Source: Novosphingobium sp. Chol11 (GTDB taxonomy: Bacteria > Pseudomonadota > Alphaproteobacteria > Sphingomonadales > Sphingomonadaceae). From it: a DNA stretch of 64,000 nt. Both the position numbers and the translations under genes were made by a program. The notes under the pieces were generated by a model that worked only from the letters and a program-made list of their open reading frames with translations, searched no databases and was not told the DNA's origin. This document shows positions 49,262 to 58,736 of this stretch, piece by piece. The DNA lies in NCBI GenBank assembly GCA_945906105.1, contig CAMDQO010000013.1:1-64000 (forward strand), written 5' to 3'. The first letter of the stretch is position 1, and each line of letters starts with the position of its first letter.

Positions 49262-50077
49262 ATGATCCGCGTCGCCATCTGCGCCCCTGCCTGCCCTTTG
49301 ACCCATGAGGACGCCGCGCGCGTTTCTGCTCTGGCGGCAGACTGGCCTGGGATTGAACTCCACTTTCACCCGCAATGCTTCCAGAGCGATGGCCATTTCG
49401 CCGGACCGGATGCGATGCGACTGTCAGCCTTCTTGGAATGCGCCAACGATCCCGCGTTCGATACCGTGTGGTTCGCGCGTGGCGGTTATGGTTCCAATCG
49501 CATTGCTGCCGATGCCGTGGAGGGGCTGGACCACAACGCGCAGGACAAGCAGTTTCTTGGTTATTCGGACAATGGCTATCTGCTTGCCGGGTTATACAAG
49601 GCGGGTATCGGCCATCCGGCCCACGCGCCGATGCCCGCAGACATCAAGCGTGAGGGCGGTGAGGCAGCGGTTGCTCGGACGCTGGATTGGCTCATAGGCA
49701 GCCGGACCGGTCAGGAGCCTTCGCGCGATCATCATCCCGTTGCGGCCTTCAACCTCACCACGCTTGCCATGCTTTGCGGCACCCCGTTGATGCCGGGCCT
49801 GGCGGGCCATGTCGTGATGATCGAAGAGGTCAGCGAGCATCTGTATGCGGTGGACCGGCTGTTTTTTCACGCCACCGCGCATCTTGGCGGCATCGCCGGG
49901 CTGCGGCTTGGCCGGGTAAGTGAGGTGCCTGAAAATGACCGGCCCTTCGGCGCAACGCCTGATGAGATTGCCCGCTTCTGGTGTGATGCGCACGCCATTC
50001 CCTACCTTGGATCAGCCGATATCGGCCATGACAGTGCCAACAAGATAGTCCCCTTCGGACCAAATTCTACAAGATAA
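49262..50077 (+). CDS. ldcA: LD-carboxypeptidase (family S66)
   Basis: A 271-residue peptidase that removes the terminal D-Ala from recycled tetrapeptides. Catalytic triad motifs: Ser in FLGYSDNGYLL, Glu in VMIEEVSEHLYAVDR, His in DIGHDSANKIVPFG; GGYGSNRI is also typical of S66. It is cytosolic. ATG 49262. It is divergent from the Mur ligase, so the pair would make tripeptide and then join it to UDP-MurNAc. An amidase-like protein lies 20 kb away. Confidence 0.9.
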   Translation: MIRVAICAPACPLTHEDAARVSALAADWPGIELHFHPQCFQSDGHFAGPDAMRLSAFLECANDPAFDTVWFARGGYGSNRIAADAVEGLDHNAQDKQFLGYSDNGYLLAGLYKAGIGHPAHAPMPADIKREGGEAAVARTLDWLIGSRTGQEPSRDHHPVAAFNLTTLAMLCGTPLMPGLAGHVVMIEEVSEHLYAVDRLFFHATAHLGGIAGLRLGRVSEVPENDRPFGATPDEIARFWCDAHAIPYLGSADIGHDSANKIVPFGPNSTR

Positions 50078-50139
50078 CTTGCCAGAGCCTAGCGCCCTCC
50101 ATAAGGGCGCGCGCCAGATTATTGAAAGAGGCCGCCGAT

Positions 50140-51075
50140 ATGCGCGCATTTGTATTCCCCGGACAAGGCAGCCAGAAAGTTGGCATGGGCGTCGATTTGG
50201 CCGAGGCCAGCACAGCAGCACGCGAGGTCTTCGAGGAAGTTGATGACGCGCTGGGGCAAAAGCTGTTTGCCATCATGAAAGGCGGCCCGGACACGGACCT
50301 GACCCTCACCGCCAATGCCCAGCCAGCGATTATGGCAAACGCCATCGCCGTGCTGCGCGTGCTGGAGAAGGAAGGCGGCATGGTGCTGGCCGAAAAGGCC
50401 GATTTCGTCGCCGGGCACAGTCTGGGTGAATATACTGCACTGTGCGCTGCTGGCGCTTTTTCGCTGGCCGACACCGCGCGTTTGCTCAAGCTGCGCGGCA
50501 CTGCGATGCAGGCGGCTGTACCGGTGGGCGTGGGCGCGATGGCGGCGCTACTCGGCGCCGATATTGATAAAGCAACCCGGCTGGCAGAAGCTGCGGCTGA
50601 GGGCCAAATTTGCACCGTCGCCAATGACAATGATCCGGGGCAGGTGGTTATCTCCGGCCACCTGGAGGCGATCGAGCGGGCGATTGCCATGGTCAAGGAC
50701 TTCGAGATCAAGCGCGGTCTGCTGCTGCCGGTCTCTGCGCCGTTCCACTGCTCGCTGATGCAGCCCGCCGCCGATGCCATGGCCGAAGCGCTGGGCAAAA
50801 CCCCTCCGGGCGCGTTGCAGGTGCCACTGTTCGCGAATGTCACCGCCGCCGTGGTGAGCGATCCCGCCGAAGTTCAGCGCCTGCTCGTCGAGCAAGTAAC
50901 CGGTCGCGTACGCTGGCGCGAAAGCGCGATAGCGATGAAGGATGCGGGTGTTGAGAACTTCGTCGAGCTGGGCGGCAAAGTGCTCGGCCCGATGATCACG
51001 CGGTCAGCGGGCGAAGTTGGTGTAACAAGCGTGATCGGCATGGCCGATATCGAAGCACTGTTGAAGGGGCTCTAA
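50140..51075 (+). CDS. fabD: Malonyl-CoA:ACP transacylase
   Basis: A 311-residue enzyme that loads malonyl onto acyl carrier protein for fatty acid synthesis. GQGSQKVGMG at the N terminus, the catalytic Ser94 in GHSLGEYTAL, an oxyanion/basic site later, and His in SAPFHCSLM are standard. ATG 50140 (MRAFVFPG) has GAAAGAGG eight bases upstream. It is 3 bp before fabG. No acpP or fabF is in the window. Confidence 0.96.
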   Translation: MRAFVFPGQGSQKVGMGVDLAEASTAAREVFEEVDDALGQKLFAIMKGGPDTDLTLTANAQPAIMANAIAVLRVLEKEGGMVLAEKADFVAGHSLGEYTALCAAGAFSLADTARLLKLRGTAMQAAVPVGVGAMAALLGADIDKATRLAEAAAEGQICTVANDNDPGQVVISGHLEAIERAIAMVKDFEIKRGLLLPVSAPFHCSLMQPAADAMAEALGKTPPGALQVPLFANVTAAVVSDPAEVQRLLVEQVTGRVRWRESAIAMKDAGVENFVELGGKVLGPMITRSAGEVGVTSVIGMADIEALLKGL

Positions 51076-51078
51076 GCG

Positions 51079-51843
51079 ATGGAAAACCGTATGTTCGACC
51101 TTACCGGCATGACCGCCCTCGTTACCGGCGCTGCGGGGGGGATTGGGTCTGCCATTTCCCACGCCCTCGCCAAGCAAGGCGCGCGGCTGGCGCTTTCGGG
51201 GACCAATCCGAGCAAGCTGCGTTCCTTCCGTGAGGAACTGAATGACACCTATGGTCACGACCATGTCGAGATCACCTGCGATCTATCCAATACCGAACAG
51301 GTCGAGCATCTGATCCCCGCCACCATCGATACGCTCGGCAAGATCGATATTCTGGTCAACAACGCCGGGATCACCCGCGATAACCTTGCGATGCGGATGA
51401 AGGACGAGGAATGGGACGCGGTGATCAAGGTCAACCTTGAGGCCGCGTTCCGCCTGATGCGCGCTGCATCCAAACCGATGATGAAGGCGCGCTTTGGCCG
51501 CATTGTCACCATCACCAGCGTTGTCGGCGCGACCGGTAATCCGGGGCAGGTCAACTATGCTGCGGCCAAGGGCGGACTGGTGGCGATGTCAAAAAGCCTT
51601 GGGCAGGAACTGGCAACGCGCGGCATTACCGTCAACTGCGTCGCCCCCGGCTTCATCCGCACGGCGATGACTGACGTGCTGCCCGATGCCCAGAAAGACG
51701 CACTCAACGCCCGGATTCCGATGGGCCGGATGGGTGAGGGCGAGGATGTGGGCGCTGCTGTCGCATATCTGTCCAGCCGGGAAGCGGGCTATATCACCGG
51801 GCAGACGCTGCACGTGAATGGCGGCATGGCGATGATCAGTTGA
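51079..51843 (+). CDS. fabG: 3-oxoacyl-ACP reductase
   Basis: A 254-residue short-chain dehydrogenase. NADPH site TALVTGAAGGIGSAIS, NNAGITRDNLAMRMKDEEWD, catalytic Ser in TITSVVGATGNPGQVNYAAAKGG with Tyr and Lys, and APGFIRTAMTDVL. The NNAGITRDNLAMRM segment is specific to FabG rather than general SDR. The end overlaps the next gene by one base. Confidence 0.96.
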   Translation: MENRMFDLTGMTALVTGAAGGIGSAISHALAKQGARLALSGTNPSKLRSFREELNDTYGHDHVEITCDLSNTEQVEHLIPATIDTLGKIDILVNNAGITRDNLAMRMKDEEWDAVIKVNLEAAFRLMRAASKPMMKARFGRIVTITSVVGATGNPGQVNYAAAKGGLVAMSKSLGQELATRGITVNCVAPGFIRTAMTDVLPDAQKDALNARIPMGRMGEGEDVGAAVAYLSSREAGYITGQTLHVNGGMAMIS

Positions 51844-52352
51844 TGAGATCCGGGATGGGCAAAATAGCGCTGGTCGCCGCGCTGATACTGGCAGCGCCAG
51901 CAGCGGCAGCGCCGCTTTCCAAGGTGCAGCTTAACTGCGGCATGGCGAAGGCTCCGGCGGGGTTTGGTGATCAACTCGCGGCGGCCTTTATCGTCATGGA
52001 CCGTACCAAACTTGGCCCGCTGAAAGATCGGCTGGGCAAATTCGTCAGCCAGTGCGTGGCGACAAAGCAGGTTTCGCGCGATCAGGGTGAGGCCTATTTC
52101 AGCTATCTGCTCGCCCGGCTGCCGCGTGAGGCGCTGGCCCGTCAGCTGACGAAGTCTGGGATTGCCCTGGCCAAGGTCGATCTGGCGCTGGGCTTTTCTG
52201 GCGGCAAAGCGGCTGATGGCGATGCCGGTGAACTGCTCGATAGCGCGGGTTTTACCGAGAGCAGGCTGGGCGCGGTAAACCACCAAAAGCTGTTGACATA
52301 TGCTGACCTGTCACGGCGAATGTTCAGCTATCAAGCAAAATTGCTTGCCTGA
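51843..52352 (+). CDS. Secreted protein of unknown function (paralogue 1)
   Basis: A 169-residue exported protein with a signal peptide (GMGKIALVAALILAAPAAAA). The mature part has two Cys and helical segments: VQLNCGMAKAPAGFGDQL, SRDQGEAYFSYLLARLPREALARQL. It is similar in layout to the next gene, including the QGEAYFSYLLARL segment corresponding to KQAEAYFEYAISRI. No family is recognised. It is coupled to fabG by a one-base overlap; ATG 51843 is used, ATG 51855 is possible. Confidence 0.6.
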   Translation: MRSGMGKIALVAALILAAPAAAAPLSKVQLNCGMAKAPAGFGDQLAAAFIVMDRTKLGPLKDRLGKFVSQCVATKQVSRDQGEAYFSYLLARLPREALARQLTKSGIALAKVDLALGFSGGKAADGDAGELLDSAGFTESRLGAVNHQKLLTYADLSRRMFSYQAKLLA

Positions 52353-52395
52353 AATTGCCGCCTTAGTGGTGACTGACAAGACAAAGGAATTTCCG

Positions 52396-52950
52396 ATGCG
52401 TTCGTTGCTGGCTCCGCTTGCTCTTGTCCTGGCCTTTCCCGCGCTGCCGGCTGCGGCGCAGGTGCGCAGTCAGGCCGATCTGGACTGTGTTACCCGCGAA
52501 ACCTCGCCGGACTACCGCGCCAGATTGGCGGCAACGATTACTTCAGATGATGAAAAGGCGTTCGATGAGACGGCTCCGCAATTTTACGCTGCGGCAAATC
52601 TCTGTGCAGAGCAGCTTGGGCTGAAGGGCAAGCAGGCCGAAGCCTATTTCGAATATGCCATCTCGCGCATCAGTGTTGAACACTTCGGCAAGGTGATGCG
52701 CGATGCCGCTGTGCCGGTTGAGGTGATCGACACCTTCTTCGGTTTCGGTCCCGGCAAGACCAATCCGATCATCGACAAGATAGAAGATGGCAGAATCGAG
52801 AAACTGATCGAAGCTCTGATGGCCAAAGGCGTGAAAGCAGAAGCCTTTACCGATGCTGTGACCGCTGCGATCGGCGGCTATGCGGCCACAATGGGGCGAG
52901 TCTATGCCTATCAGGCGCAGGTTCAGGCCTATCAGGCGCAGGTTAAGTAG
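52396..52950 (+). CDS. Secreted protein of unknown function (paralogue 2)
   Basis: A 184-residue exported protein. Signal peptide 1-21 (LALVLAFPALPAAA). It shares the Cys-containing DLDCVTRETSPDYRARLAA and CAEQLGLKGKQAEAYFEYAISRI layout with the previous protein. It ends in a small tandem duplication (YQAQVQAYQAQVK). ATG 52396 follows AAAGGAA by six bases. Both small proteins are probably periplasmic. Tandem duplication is inferred from the shared layout. The role is not known. Confidence 0.6.
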   Translation: MRSLLAPLALVLAFPALPAAAQVRSQADLDCVTRETSPDYRARLAATITSDDEKAFDETAPQFYAAANLCAEQLGLKGKQAEAYFEYAISRISVEHFGKVMRDAAVPVEVIDTFFGFGPGKTNPIIDKIEDGRIEKLIEALMAKGVKAEAFTDAVTAAIGGYAATMGRVYAYQAQVQAYQAQVK

Positions 52951-53119
52951 CTCCGGCCGTTTCAACACCCGGTTTTCGGCCAGTTTATGCACAGCTTAGG
53001 GCTAATGCCTTAGCTTCCCGCTTGCCCGCCGCGTCCCTCACGTTAAAACCGATAGTCCGCATTCTTGATGCGGGCGTGCGATTCTGCGCGCCTTCCGGCT
53101 GTGGGGAACGGGACCGAAT

Positions 53120-54238
53120 ATGAAGGCCACAATCGAACGCGCGACGCTTTTGAAGTGCTTGTCGCACGTCCAGTCCGTCGTTGAACGACGCAACACCATT
53201 CCGATCCTGTCCAACGTGCTGATCGAGGCATCGGGCGCGGGCGCGGTGAAACTGATGGCAACCGATCTGGATATTCAGGTGGTTGAATCGATGGTTGCCG
53301 TCTCGGTCGATGTGCCGGGAGCGATCACCGTATCGGCACATCTGCTGTTCGATATTGCCCGCAAGCTGCAGGAAGGCAGCCAGGTCAGCCTCGAAGTTTC
53401 GGAAAACCGTATGACGGTGAAGGCCGGACGCAGCCGCTTTTCGCTGCCGACGCTGCCGCGCGATGATTTCCCGGTGATCGTCGAAGGCGATCTGCCGACC
53501 AGCTTTGAACTGCCCGCCGCGACGCTGGCCGAAATCATTGATCGCACGCGCTTCGCCATTTCGACCGAGGAAACGCGCTATTACCTCAACGGCATCTTCT
53601 TCCACGTCAGCGATGATGAACTGAAGGCCGCCGCCACCGATGGCCACCGTCTGGCGCGCTATACACTGAAGCGCCCCGATGGCAGCGAAGGCATGCCCGA
53701 TGTGATTGTGCCGCGTAAATGCGTCGCCGAACTGCGCAAGCTGCTCGAAGAATCGCTTGATACCAATGTGTTGATTGATCTCTCCGCCAGCAAGGTGCGC
53801 TTTACACTGGGCGGTGAAAACGGCGTGGTGCTGACCTCCAAGCTGATCGACGGCACGTTCCCCGATTACAGCCGCGTCATTCCCACCGGCAATGACAAGC
53901 TGCTGCGCCTCGATCCGCGCAGCTTCTATGAAGGCGTTGACCGCGTCGCCACCATCGCCACCGAAAAGACCCGCGCAGTGAAAGTGGCGCTGGAAAATGA
54001 CAAGGTGACGCTGTCTGTCACCTCACCAGACAACGGCACGGCGGCAGAAGAACTGCCCGCCGATTACAAGTCAGAAGGCTTTGAGATCGGCTTCAACGCC
54101 AATTACCTGAAGGACATCCTCAGCCAGATCGATGGCGATACAGTGGAACTGCATCTGGCCGATGCCGGCGCGCCAACCTTGATCCGCAAGGACGATAAAT
54201 CGCCCGCGCTCTATGTGCTGATGCCGATGCGGGTATGA
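53120..54238 (+). CDS. dnaN: DNA polymerase III beta sliding clamp
   Basis: A 372-residue processivity clamp that holds DNA polymerase III on DNA. MKATIERATLLKCLSHVQSVVERRNTIPILSNVLIEA starts the first of three domains; FAISTEETRYYLNGIFFH, TDGHRLARY and TLIRKDDKSPALYVLMPMRV end the protein in the standard way. It stands alone, away from dnaA, as in several alphaproteobacteria. ATG 53120. The 169 bp upstream are GC-rich with no recognisable promoter boxes or origin. Confidence 0.97.
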   Translation: MKATIERATLLKCLSHVQSVVERRNTIPILSNVLIEASGAGAVKLMATDLDIQVVESMVAVSVDVPGAITVSAHLLFDIARKLQEGSQVSLEVSENRMTVKAGRSRFSLPTLPRDDFPVIVEGDLPTSFELPAATLAEIIDRTRFAISTEETRYYLNGIFFHVSDDELKAAATDGHRLARYTLKRPDGSEGMPDVIVPRKCVAELRKLLEESLDTNVLIDLSASKVRFTLGGENGVVLTSKLIDGTFPDYSRVIPTGNDKLLRLDPRSFYEGVDRVATIATEKTRAVKVALENDKVTLSVTSPDNGTAAEELPADYKSEGFEIGFNANYLKDILSQIDGDTVELHLADAGAPTLIRKDDKSPALYVLMPMRV

Positions 54239-54251
54239 TGGGATCGGATCA

Positions 54252-54425
54252 ATGCTTGTGGATGAAGCAAGATGGGAAATCGAAGGCGATCAGGTTATTC
54301 TGACTGCTTCTGCTGATCCTTTCGTTGGCAATTTCGACTGCTTCACTGAATGGGCTAGCGAGGCCGATTGCAAAGCGTTTGATCAAATAAGCACAACACC
54401 CGGCCTCCGCCGGAATGACGGATAA
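54252..54425 (+). CDS. Possible 57-codon small ORF, maybe a truncated gene
   Basis: An ATG at 54252 opens 57 codons (MLVDEARWEIEGDQVILTAS..., then ASEADCKAFDQIS) and runs into a stretch (CACCCGGCCTCCGCCGGAAT) that looks like a dispersed repeat before its stop. The first 43 residues have sensible protein character and an antitoxin-like GDQVILTAS pattern. It may be the 5' part of a gene cut by repeat insertion. It follows dnaN by 13 bp. Confidence 0.35.
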   Translation: MLVDEARWEIEGDQVILTASADPFVGNFDCFTEWASEADCKAFDQISTTPGLRRNDG

Positions 54426-54437
54426 TATATAGAGACG

Positions 54438-55760
54438 CTAACCCCCCGCAGCCTCGATCATCGCCCCCACATTCACGAACTTCTCCCGTGGCGAATCTTC
54501 CCGCGCGCGGCCGGTTTCGGCCTCTTCGATCTTCTTCCAGTCGCGGAAGCGGACGATCTTGAGGGCGCGCTGCTGCGCAATCACATCGAAACCCTCACTG
54601 CCCAATTTGCCGGGGCCGCCCGCCGCGCCTGAGGTAAAATCTTCAACGAGCCGTTCGATCACCGAGAACCCGTCTGGCCGGTTAGTGCCGATGGTGCCCG
54701 ATGGCCCGCGCCGCGCCCAACCGACGCAGTAGAGGCCCGGCAGGATGCGGCCATCGACATTGGCGAAGCGGCCCGCGCTTTCCTCAAACGGCACGCCGGG
54801 GATGGGTGATGTCTGATAGCCGATGCAAGCGACAACGAGGCTCGCGGGGATGACATAGGTCTCGCCCGTGCCCAACGCGCGGCCGCCATCAAGCTTGGTG
54901 CGTTCCACCTCAACGCCGGTGACTTTGCCCTGTTCGCCGATGATCCGCTTGGGTGCGGCGAAGAAATCGAACTCGATCTCGATCGCCTTGTCAGCGCGGT
55001 GGCTTTCGGGAATGGCGGCGAAACTGCGCAAGTGGGTGACTGATTTGCGCTGGCCGGGTTCGAGCAGTGCATCGTCCCCCAGATCGGGAAGATCACCTGG
55101 ATCGACACGCGGGCAGGCGCGGGTCAGGTGCGCCAGTTCGCCCAGTTCCTTGGTCGTCATGGCGATTTGGTGCGGGCCTCGGCGGCCCAGAATGGTGATC
55201 TGTTCGATCCGCGATTCTTCCAGAATATCAAGCGCATGAGCGACAATGTCACTCCCCGCTAATTCGTCACGCGTCTTGGCGAGGATGCGCGCGACATCAA
55301 GCGCGACATTGCCATTGCCGATCACCACCGCGCCGGTTCCCGACAGCGCCGGATCAAGCGTGGCGAATTGCGGATGGCCATTGTACCAGCCGACAAACGC
55401 GGCGCTGCCATAGACGTTGGCGAGATCCTCGCCCTCAAGCCCCAGTTTTTTGTCATGCGGTGCGCCAGTGGCAAGCACGACGGCATCGTAGAGCACTTCC
55501 AGCTCGGCTATCGAGATATCCTCGCCGATGGTCACATTGCCAAGGAAGCGGACGTTGTCAGATTGGGCAACAGCTTCATAGCGCTTGGCAACGCCTTTGA
55601 TTGACTGGTGATCGGGGGCAACGCCGCTGCGGATCAGGCCATAAGGCACTGGCAAACGGTCAAAAATGTCGATCTGGACATCATCGCCCCACTGCTTCTG
55701 TGCGGCCTCTGCGGTGTAATAGCCGGCCGGTCCCGAACCGATAATCGCAATATGCTTCAC
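54438..55760 (-). CDS. fprA: NADPH-ferredoxin/adrenodoxin reductase, FprA type
   Basis: A 440-residue flavoprotein of the adrenodoxin reductase family. FAD site IAIIGSGPAGYYTAEAA; NADP site VVIGNGNVALDVARIL; a GRRGP loop; C-terminal ARRGPSGTIGTNRPDGFSV. It passes electrons from NADPH to ferredoxin for P450 or iron-sulfur reactions. No ferredoxin or P450 gene is in the window. ATG 55760. It is divergent from the GGDEF-EAL gene. Confidence 0.94.
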   Translation of the reverse strand: MKHIAIIGSGPAGYYTAEAAQKQWGDDVQIDIFDRLPVPYGLIRSGVAPDHQSIKGVAKRYEAVAQSDNVRFLGNVTIGEDISIAELEVLYDAVVLATGAPHDKKLGLEGEDLANVYGSAAFVGWYNGHPQFATLDPALSGTGAVVIGNGNVALDVARILAKTRDELAGSDIVAHALDILEESRIEQITILGRRGPHQIAMTTKELGELAHLTRACPRVDPGDLPDLGDDALLEPGQRKSVTHLRSFAAIPESHRADKAIEIEFDFFAAPKRIIGEQGKVTGVEVERTKLDGGRALGTGETYVIPASLVVACIGYQTSPIPGVPFEESAGRFANVDGRILPGLYCVGWARRGPSGTIGTNRPDGFSVIERLVEDFTSGAAGGPGKLGSEGFDVIAQQRALKIVRFRDWKKIEEAETGRAREDSPREKFVNVGAMIEAAGG

Positions 55761-55943
55761 GCCTCACCCCAATTTTTTTGTTGCCACCTTGCAATCCGAA
55801 ACCCCGCTTGGCGCAAGGAAAATCTTGCATCGCGAGACTTGGGTTTGGTGATTGTCTGTCAATTCGGCATTTTTCCGTCACCCTGATACAGCAGGAAACA
55901 TCTGGTTAACTGTTTTTCAAACGAATTTTGCCATTAAGCAAGG

Positions 55944-58619
55944 ATGAGTGACGAAAGGGGACTGCAACGAGGTGAGCAGCGCGTTGAGACGCGTGCCAAA
56001 ACCCCTGTGCTTGGTGCTGCTCCGTCCCGTAAATCTGCCAGCACGGCCCGTATTCGCGGGCAGCGCATGATCGCTCATAATGTGTTGCCAACCGAGTGGT
56101 GGGTCATGGCACCCGTCATGGCGATCGCCGCGTTGGTCAGTTCCGTTCTGGAAATGACGGTGCCGCCGCTCGAAGTGTTCGTGCTGGTTGGTGTTAGCTG
56201 CGCAATCGTCTGTTTGTCGCACTGGGGTGAGAGATTCGAAAAGGCCGCCGACCGGCCTTTTAGCCACCGCTTGGCCCTTGCCTGGGCAATCGTTGGCCTG
56301 CCAATGCTGTTGTTTGGGGCTGCCATGGCGCTGTGGATCCTTGCTGATCCGAGCGATAGCCAGCGTCCCGAGATTGCGGCGATCATCGTTATCGGTCTGA
56401 TCGCCAGCATCAAGTGCAGCAACAGACTGCAGACCATGTTGATGGCCAACCTCAGTCTGTGGGCCGGTCTGTTACTGGTTACTCGCGATCCGATTGCCCT
56501 CTTGGCGATTATCGCGGGCGGGCTCGTCGGAATGATCGCAGTCAAGCGGCAAGGCGTGCGTGATCGTTTGACGCAGGCACAGATCGAACTGGTCGAGCGG
56601 GCCCGGCAGCGCGCCGAATTGATCCTGTCAGACTATGAACAGACCCGGCAGGGCTGGTTCTGGGAAACCGACCGCCGGGGGGCGATCACTTATGTTTCGC
56701 AGACAATCGGAGAAGTTCTCGGCCGCGATAGCGCGCGTTTGATCGGGCGGCCCTTTGCTGAACTGTTTATCCTTGATGGCCAGGCGCAGGAAAACGAGCG
56801 GACGCTTACGTTCCATATGTCCACCCGTTCTTCGTTTCAGGAACTTGCGGTTCTAGCTGCGACCAAGGGCGAGGATGAGCGTTGGTGGTCGATCAATGGC
56901 CTGCCGGTTTACGATGATTTCGATAATTTCCAGGGCTTTCGCGGATCAGGCAGCGATCTCACCGAGAGGCGTTTGTCCGAAGAAAAGGTCACACGGCTGG
57001 CCCATTATGATTCGCTGACGGGCCTGTCCAACCGGCTGCAGATGTCGCTGATGCTGGAGAAGATACTGAACGCGCGGGTCATGGAACAACGCGTCTGTGC
57101 GGTGTTTATCCTTGATCTGGATCGCTTCAAGCAGGTCAATGATACTCTGGGGCACCCGGCAGGTGACGCGCTGCTCAAGCAGGTGTCTCAGCGGCTTGAG
57201 CGTGTGGTTGACCGGATGGGCCGCGTTGGCCGTCTCGGGGGTGATGAATTCCAGATCATTGTGCCGGGCCGCAATACCAGCGAACTGCTGGCGCAGCTGG
57301 CGACACGGATAATCGAAGCCCTGTCGCAGCCCTATTCGATCGAGGGCCACCGGGTGATGATTGGCGTTTCGGTGGGCATTGCGCTTTCACCGGACAATGG
57401 CGTGACTTCCGAAGACCTGATCCGCAATGCCGATCTGGCGCTTTATGCCGCCAAGGATGGCGGGCGCGGGTGGTATCATTTCTACGCGGCTGATCTTCAC
57501 AGCGATGCGCAGGAACGCCGCCAGCTGGAGCAGGATCTGCGCGATGCCATCACCACTGGTTCGCTGGAACTGGCCTATCAGCCGGTGGTATCGACCACGA
57601 CCGAAAAAATTGCCGGTTTTGAAGCGCTGCTGCGCTGGAATCATCCGACACGCGGCTGGATGAGCCCGACGAAATTCATACCGGTTGCCGAAGAGGCAGG
57701 ACTCATTGCTCAGATCGGTGAATGGGCTTTGCGCACGGCTTGCCATGATATGGCTGATTGGCCGGAAAATGTGCGTGTCGCAGTCAACGTCTCGCCGTTG
57801 CAATTCGCCAACCCGGCGCTGCCCGGTATCGTCACCTCTGCGCTGGCCTCTGCCGAAATTGACCCGGCGCGACTGGAACTGGAGATCACCGAAAGCGTGT
57901 TCCTTAACGACAGTGAAGGCACCGAGGCGATGTTTGCGGCGCTGAAACGCGTAGGCGTCCGCCTGGCGCTCGATGATTTCGGCACCGGCTACTCCTCGCT
58001 CGGCTATTTGAAGAAGGCACCGTTTGACAAGATCAAGATCGACCAGAGCTTCGTGCGCGGGGCGACGATCAAGGGCAGCCGCAATGGGGCGATTATCGCT
58101 TCGATCGTCTCTCTGGCGGAAGCGCTGGGTATGGAAACGACCGCAGAAGGCGTGGAAACGCTCGACGAGCTTGATCTCGTTCGTGCGCTGGGCTGCAGCC
58201 ATGTGCAAGGTTTCATCTATGCCAAGCCCTTGACCAAAGCTGCGGCGCAATCCCTGCTGAACAGCGGCCTTGCCGTCAATGCAGATGGTCCGCGATCAGC
58301 CCGGCCGGTTCGTCAGACCATGCTGCGCCGCGTGATGCTCGTATGCGGTGGTGAGCGTTATGAAGCGCGGATCCGCAATATCTCGTCCACCGGTGCGCTG
58401 GTTTCTGGCTTGTGGAATGTTCCGGCTGGCACGGCATTCTCGCTTGAACTGGGTGAAGGGCAGGTGATCACGGTCACGGCCCGCTGGTCAAAGGACGACC
58501 GCATGGGCGTCGAATTTGCCCGTCCGCTCGAACTGGATGATCATGACCGCATAATCCTGATGCCAGAGCGCCGTCGTCCGCTGGCGGCAGATGCGCTGAA
58601 GCTGCGCAAATCCGGGTGA
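55944..58619 (+). CDS. Membrane PAS-GGDEF-EAL-PilZ c-di-GMP protein
   Basis: An 891-residue c-di-GMP enzyme. Cytosolic start, then six membrane segments within about residues 53-205, a PAS-like domain about 230-345 (QGWFWETDRRGAITYVSQTIGEVLG), GGDEF about 350-512 with intact GGDEF at 432-436, EAL about 525-770, and a C-terminal PilZ domain (NISSTG at 812-817). The EAL metal ligands are all seen: E560, N615, E647, D677, D678, K696, E735, Q755. No RxxD I-site precedes GGDEF. It should be able to make, break and bind c-di-GMP; net activity is unknown. A paralogue follows. Confidence 0.93.
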   Translation: MSDERGLQRGEQRVETRAKTPVLGAAPSRKSASTARIRGQRMIAHNVLPTEWWVMAPVMAIAALVSSVLEMTVPPLEVFVLVGVSCAIVCLSHWGERFEKAADRPFSHRLALAWAIVGLPMLLFGAAMALWILADPSDSQRPEIAAIIVIGLIASIKCSNRLQTMLMANLSLWAGLLLVTRDPIALLAIIAGGLVGMIAVKRQGVRDRLTQAQIELVERARQRAELILSDYEQTRQGWFWETDRRGAITYVSQTIGEVLGRDSARLIGRPFAELFILDGQAQENERTLTFHMSTRSSFQELAVLAATKGEDERWWSINGLPVYDDFDNFQGFRGSGSDLTERRLSEEKVTRLAHYDSLTGLSNRLQMSLMLEKILNARVMEQRVCAVFILDLDRFKQVNDTLGHPAGDALLKQVSQRLERVVDRMGRVGRLGGDEFQIIVPGRNTSELLAQLATRIIEALSQPYSIEGHRVMIGVSVGIALSPDNGVTSEDLIRNADLALYAAKDGGRGWYHFYAADLHSDAQERRQLEQDLRDAITTGSLELAYQPVVSTTTEKIAGFEALLRWNHPTRGWMSPTKFIPVAEEAGLIAQIGEWALRTACHDMADWPENVRVAVNVSPLQFANPALPGIVTSALASAEIDPARLELEITESVFLNDSEGTEAMFAALKRVGVRLALDDFGTGYSSLGYLKKAPFDKIKIDQSFVRGATIKGSRNGAIIASIVSLAEALGMETTAEGVETLDELDLVRALGCSHVQGFIYAKPLTKAAAQSLLNSGLAVNADGPRSARPVRQTMLRRVMLVCGGERYEARIRNISSTGALVSGLWNVPAGTAFSLELGEGQVITVTARWSKDDRMGVEFARPLELDDHDRIILMPERRRPLAADALKLRKSG

Positions 58620-58736
58620 TCCACGCGGAATAATCTAGGTTAATACCCCTAATTCTTAGCGGTTGGTTCACCATTATTGGTTAGCTTCAATCCGCCGATG
58701 AAGGTCGCACTTCGGGAGTTTAGGTATTCGGGGTTC

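Noticed and set aside
52951..53119. Possible replication origin next to dnaN
   Set aside because: No dnaA gene, no clustered DnaA boxes and no AT-rich unwinding region are visible; dnaN is far from the origin in many alphaproteobacteria.
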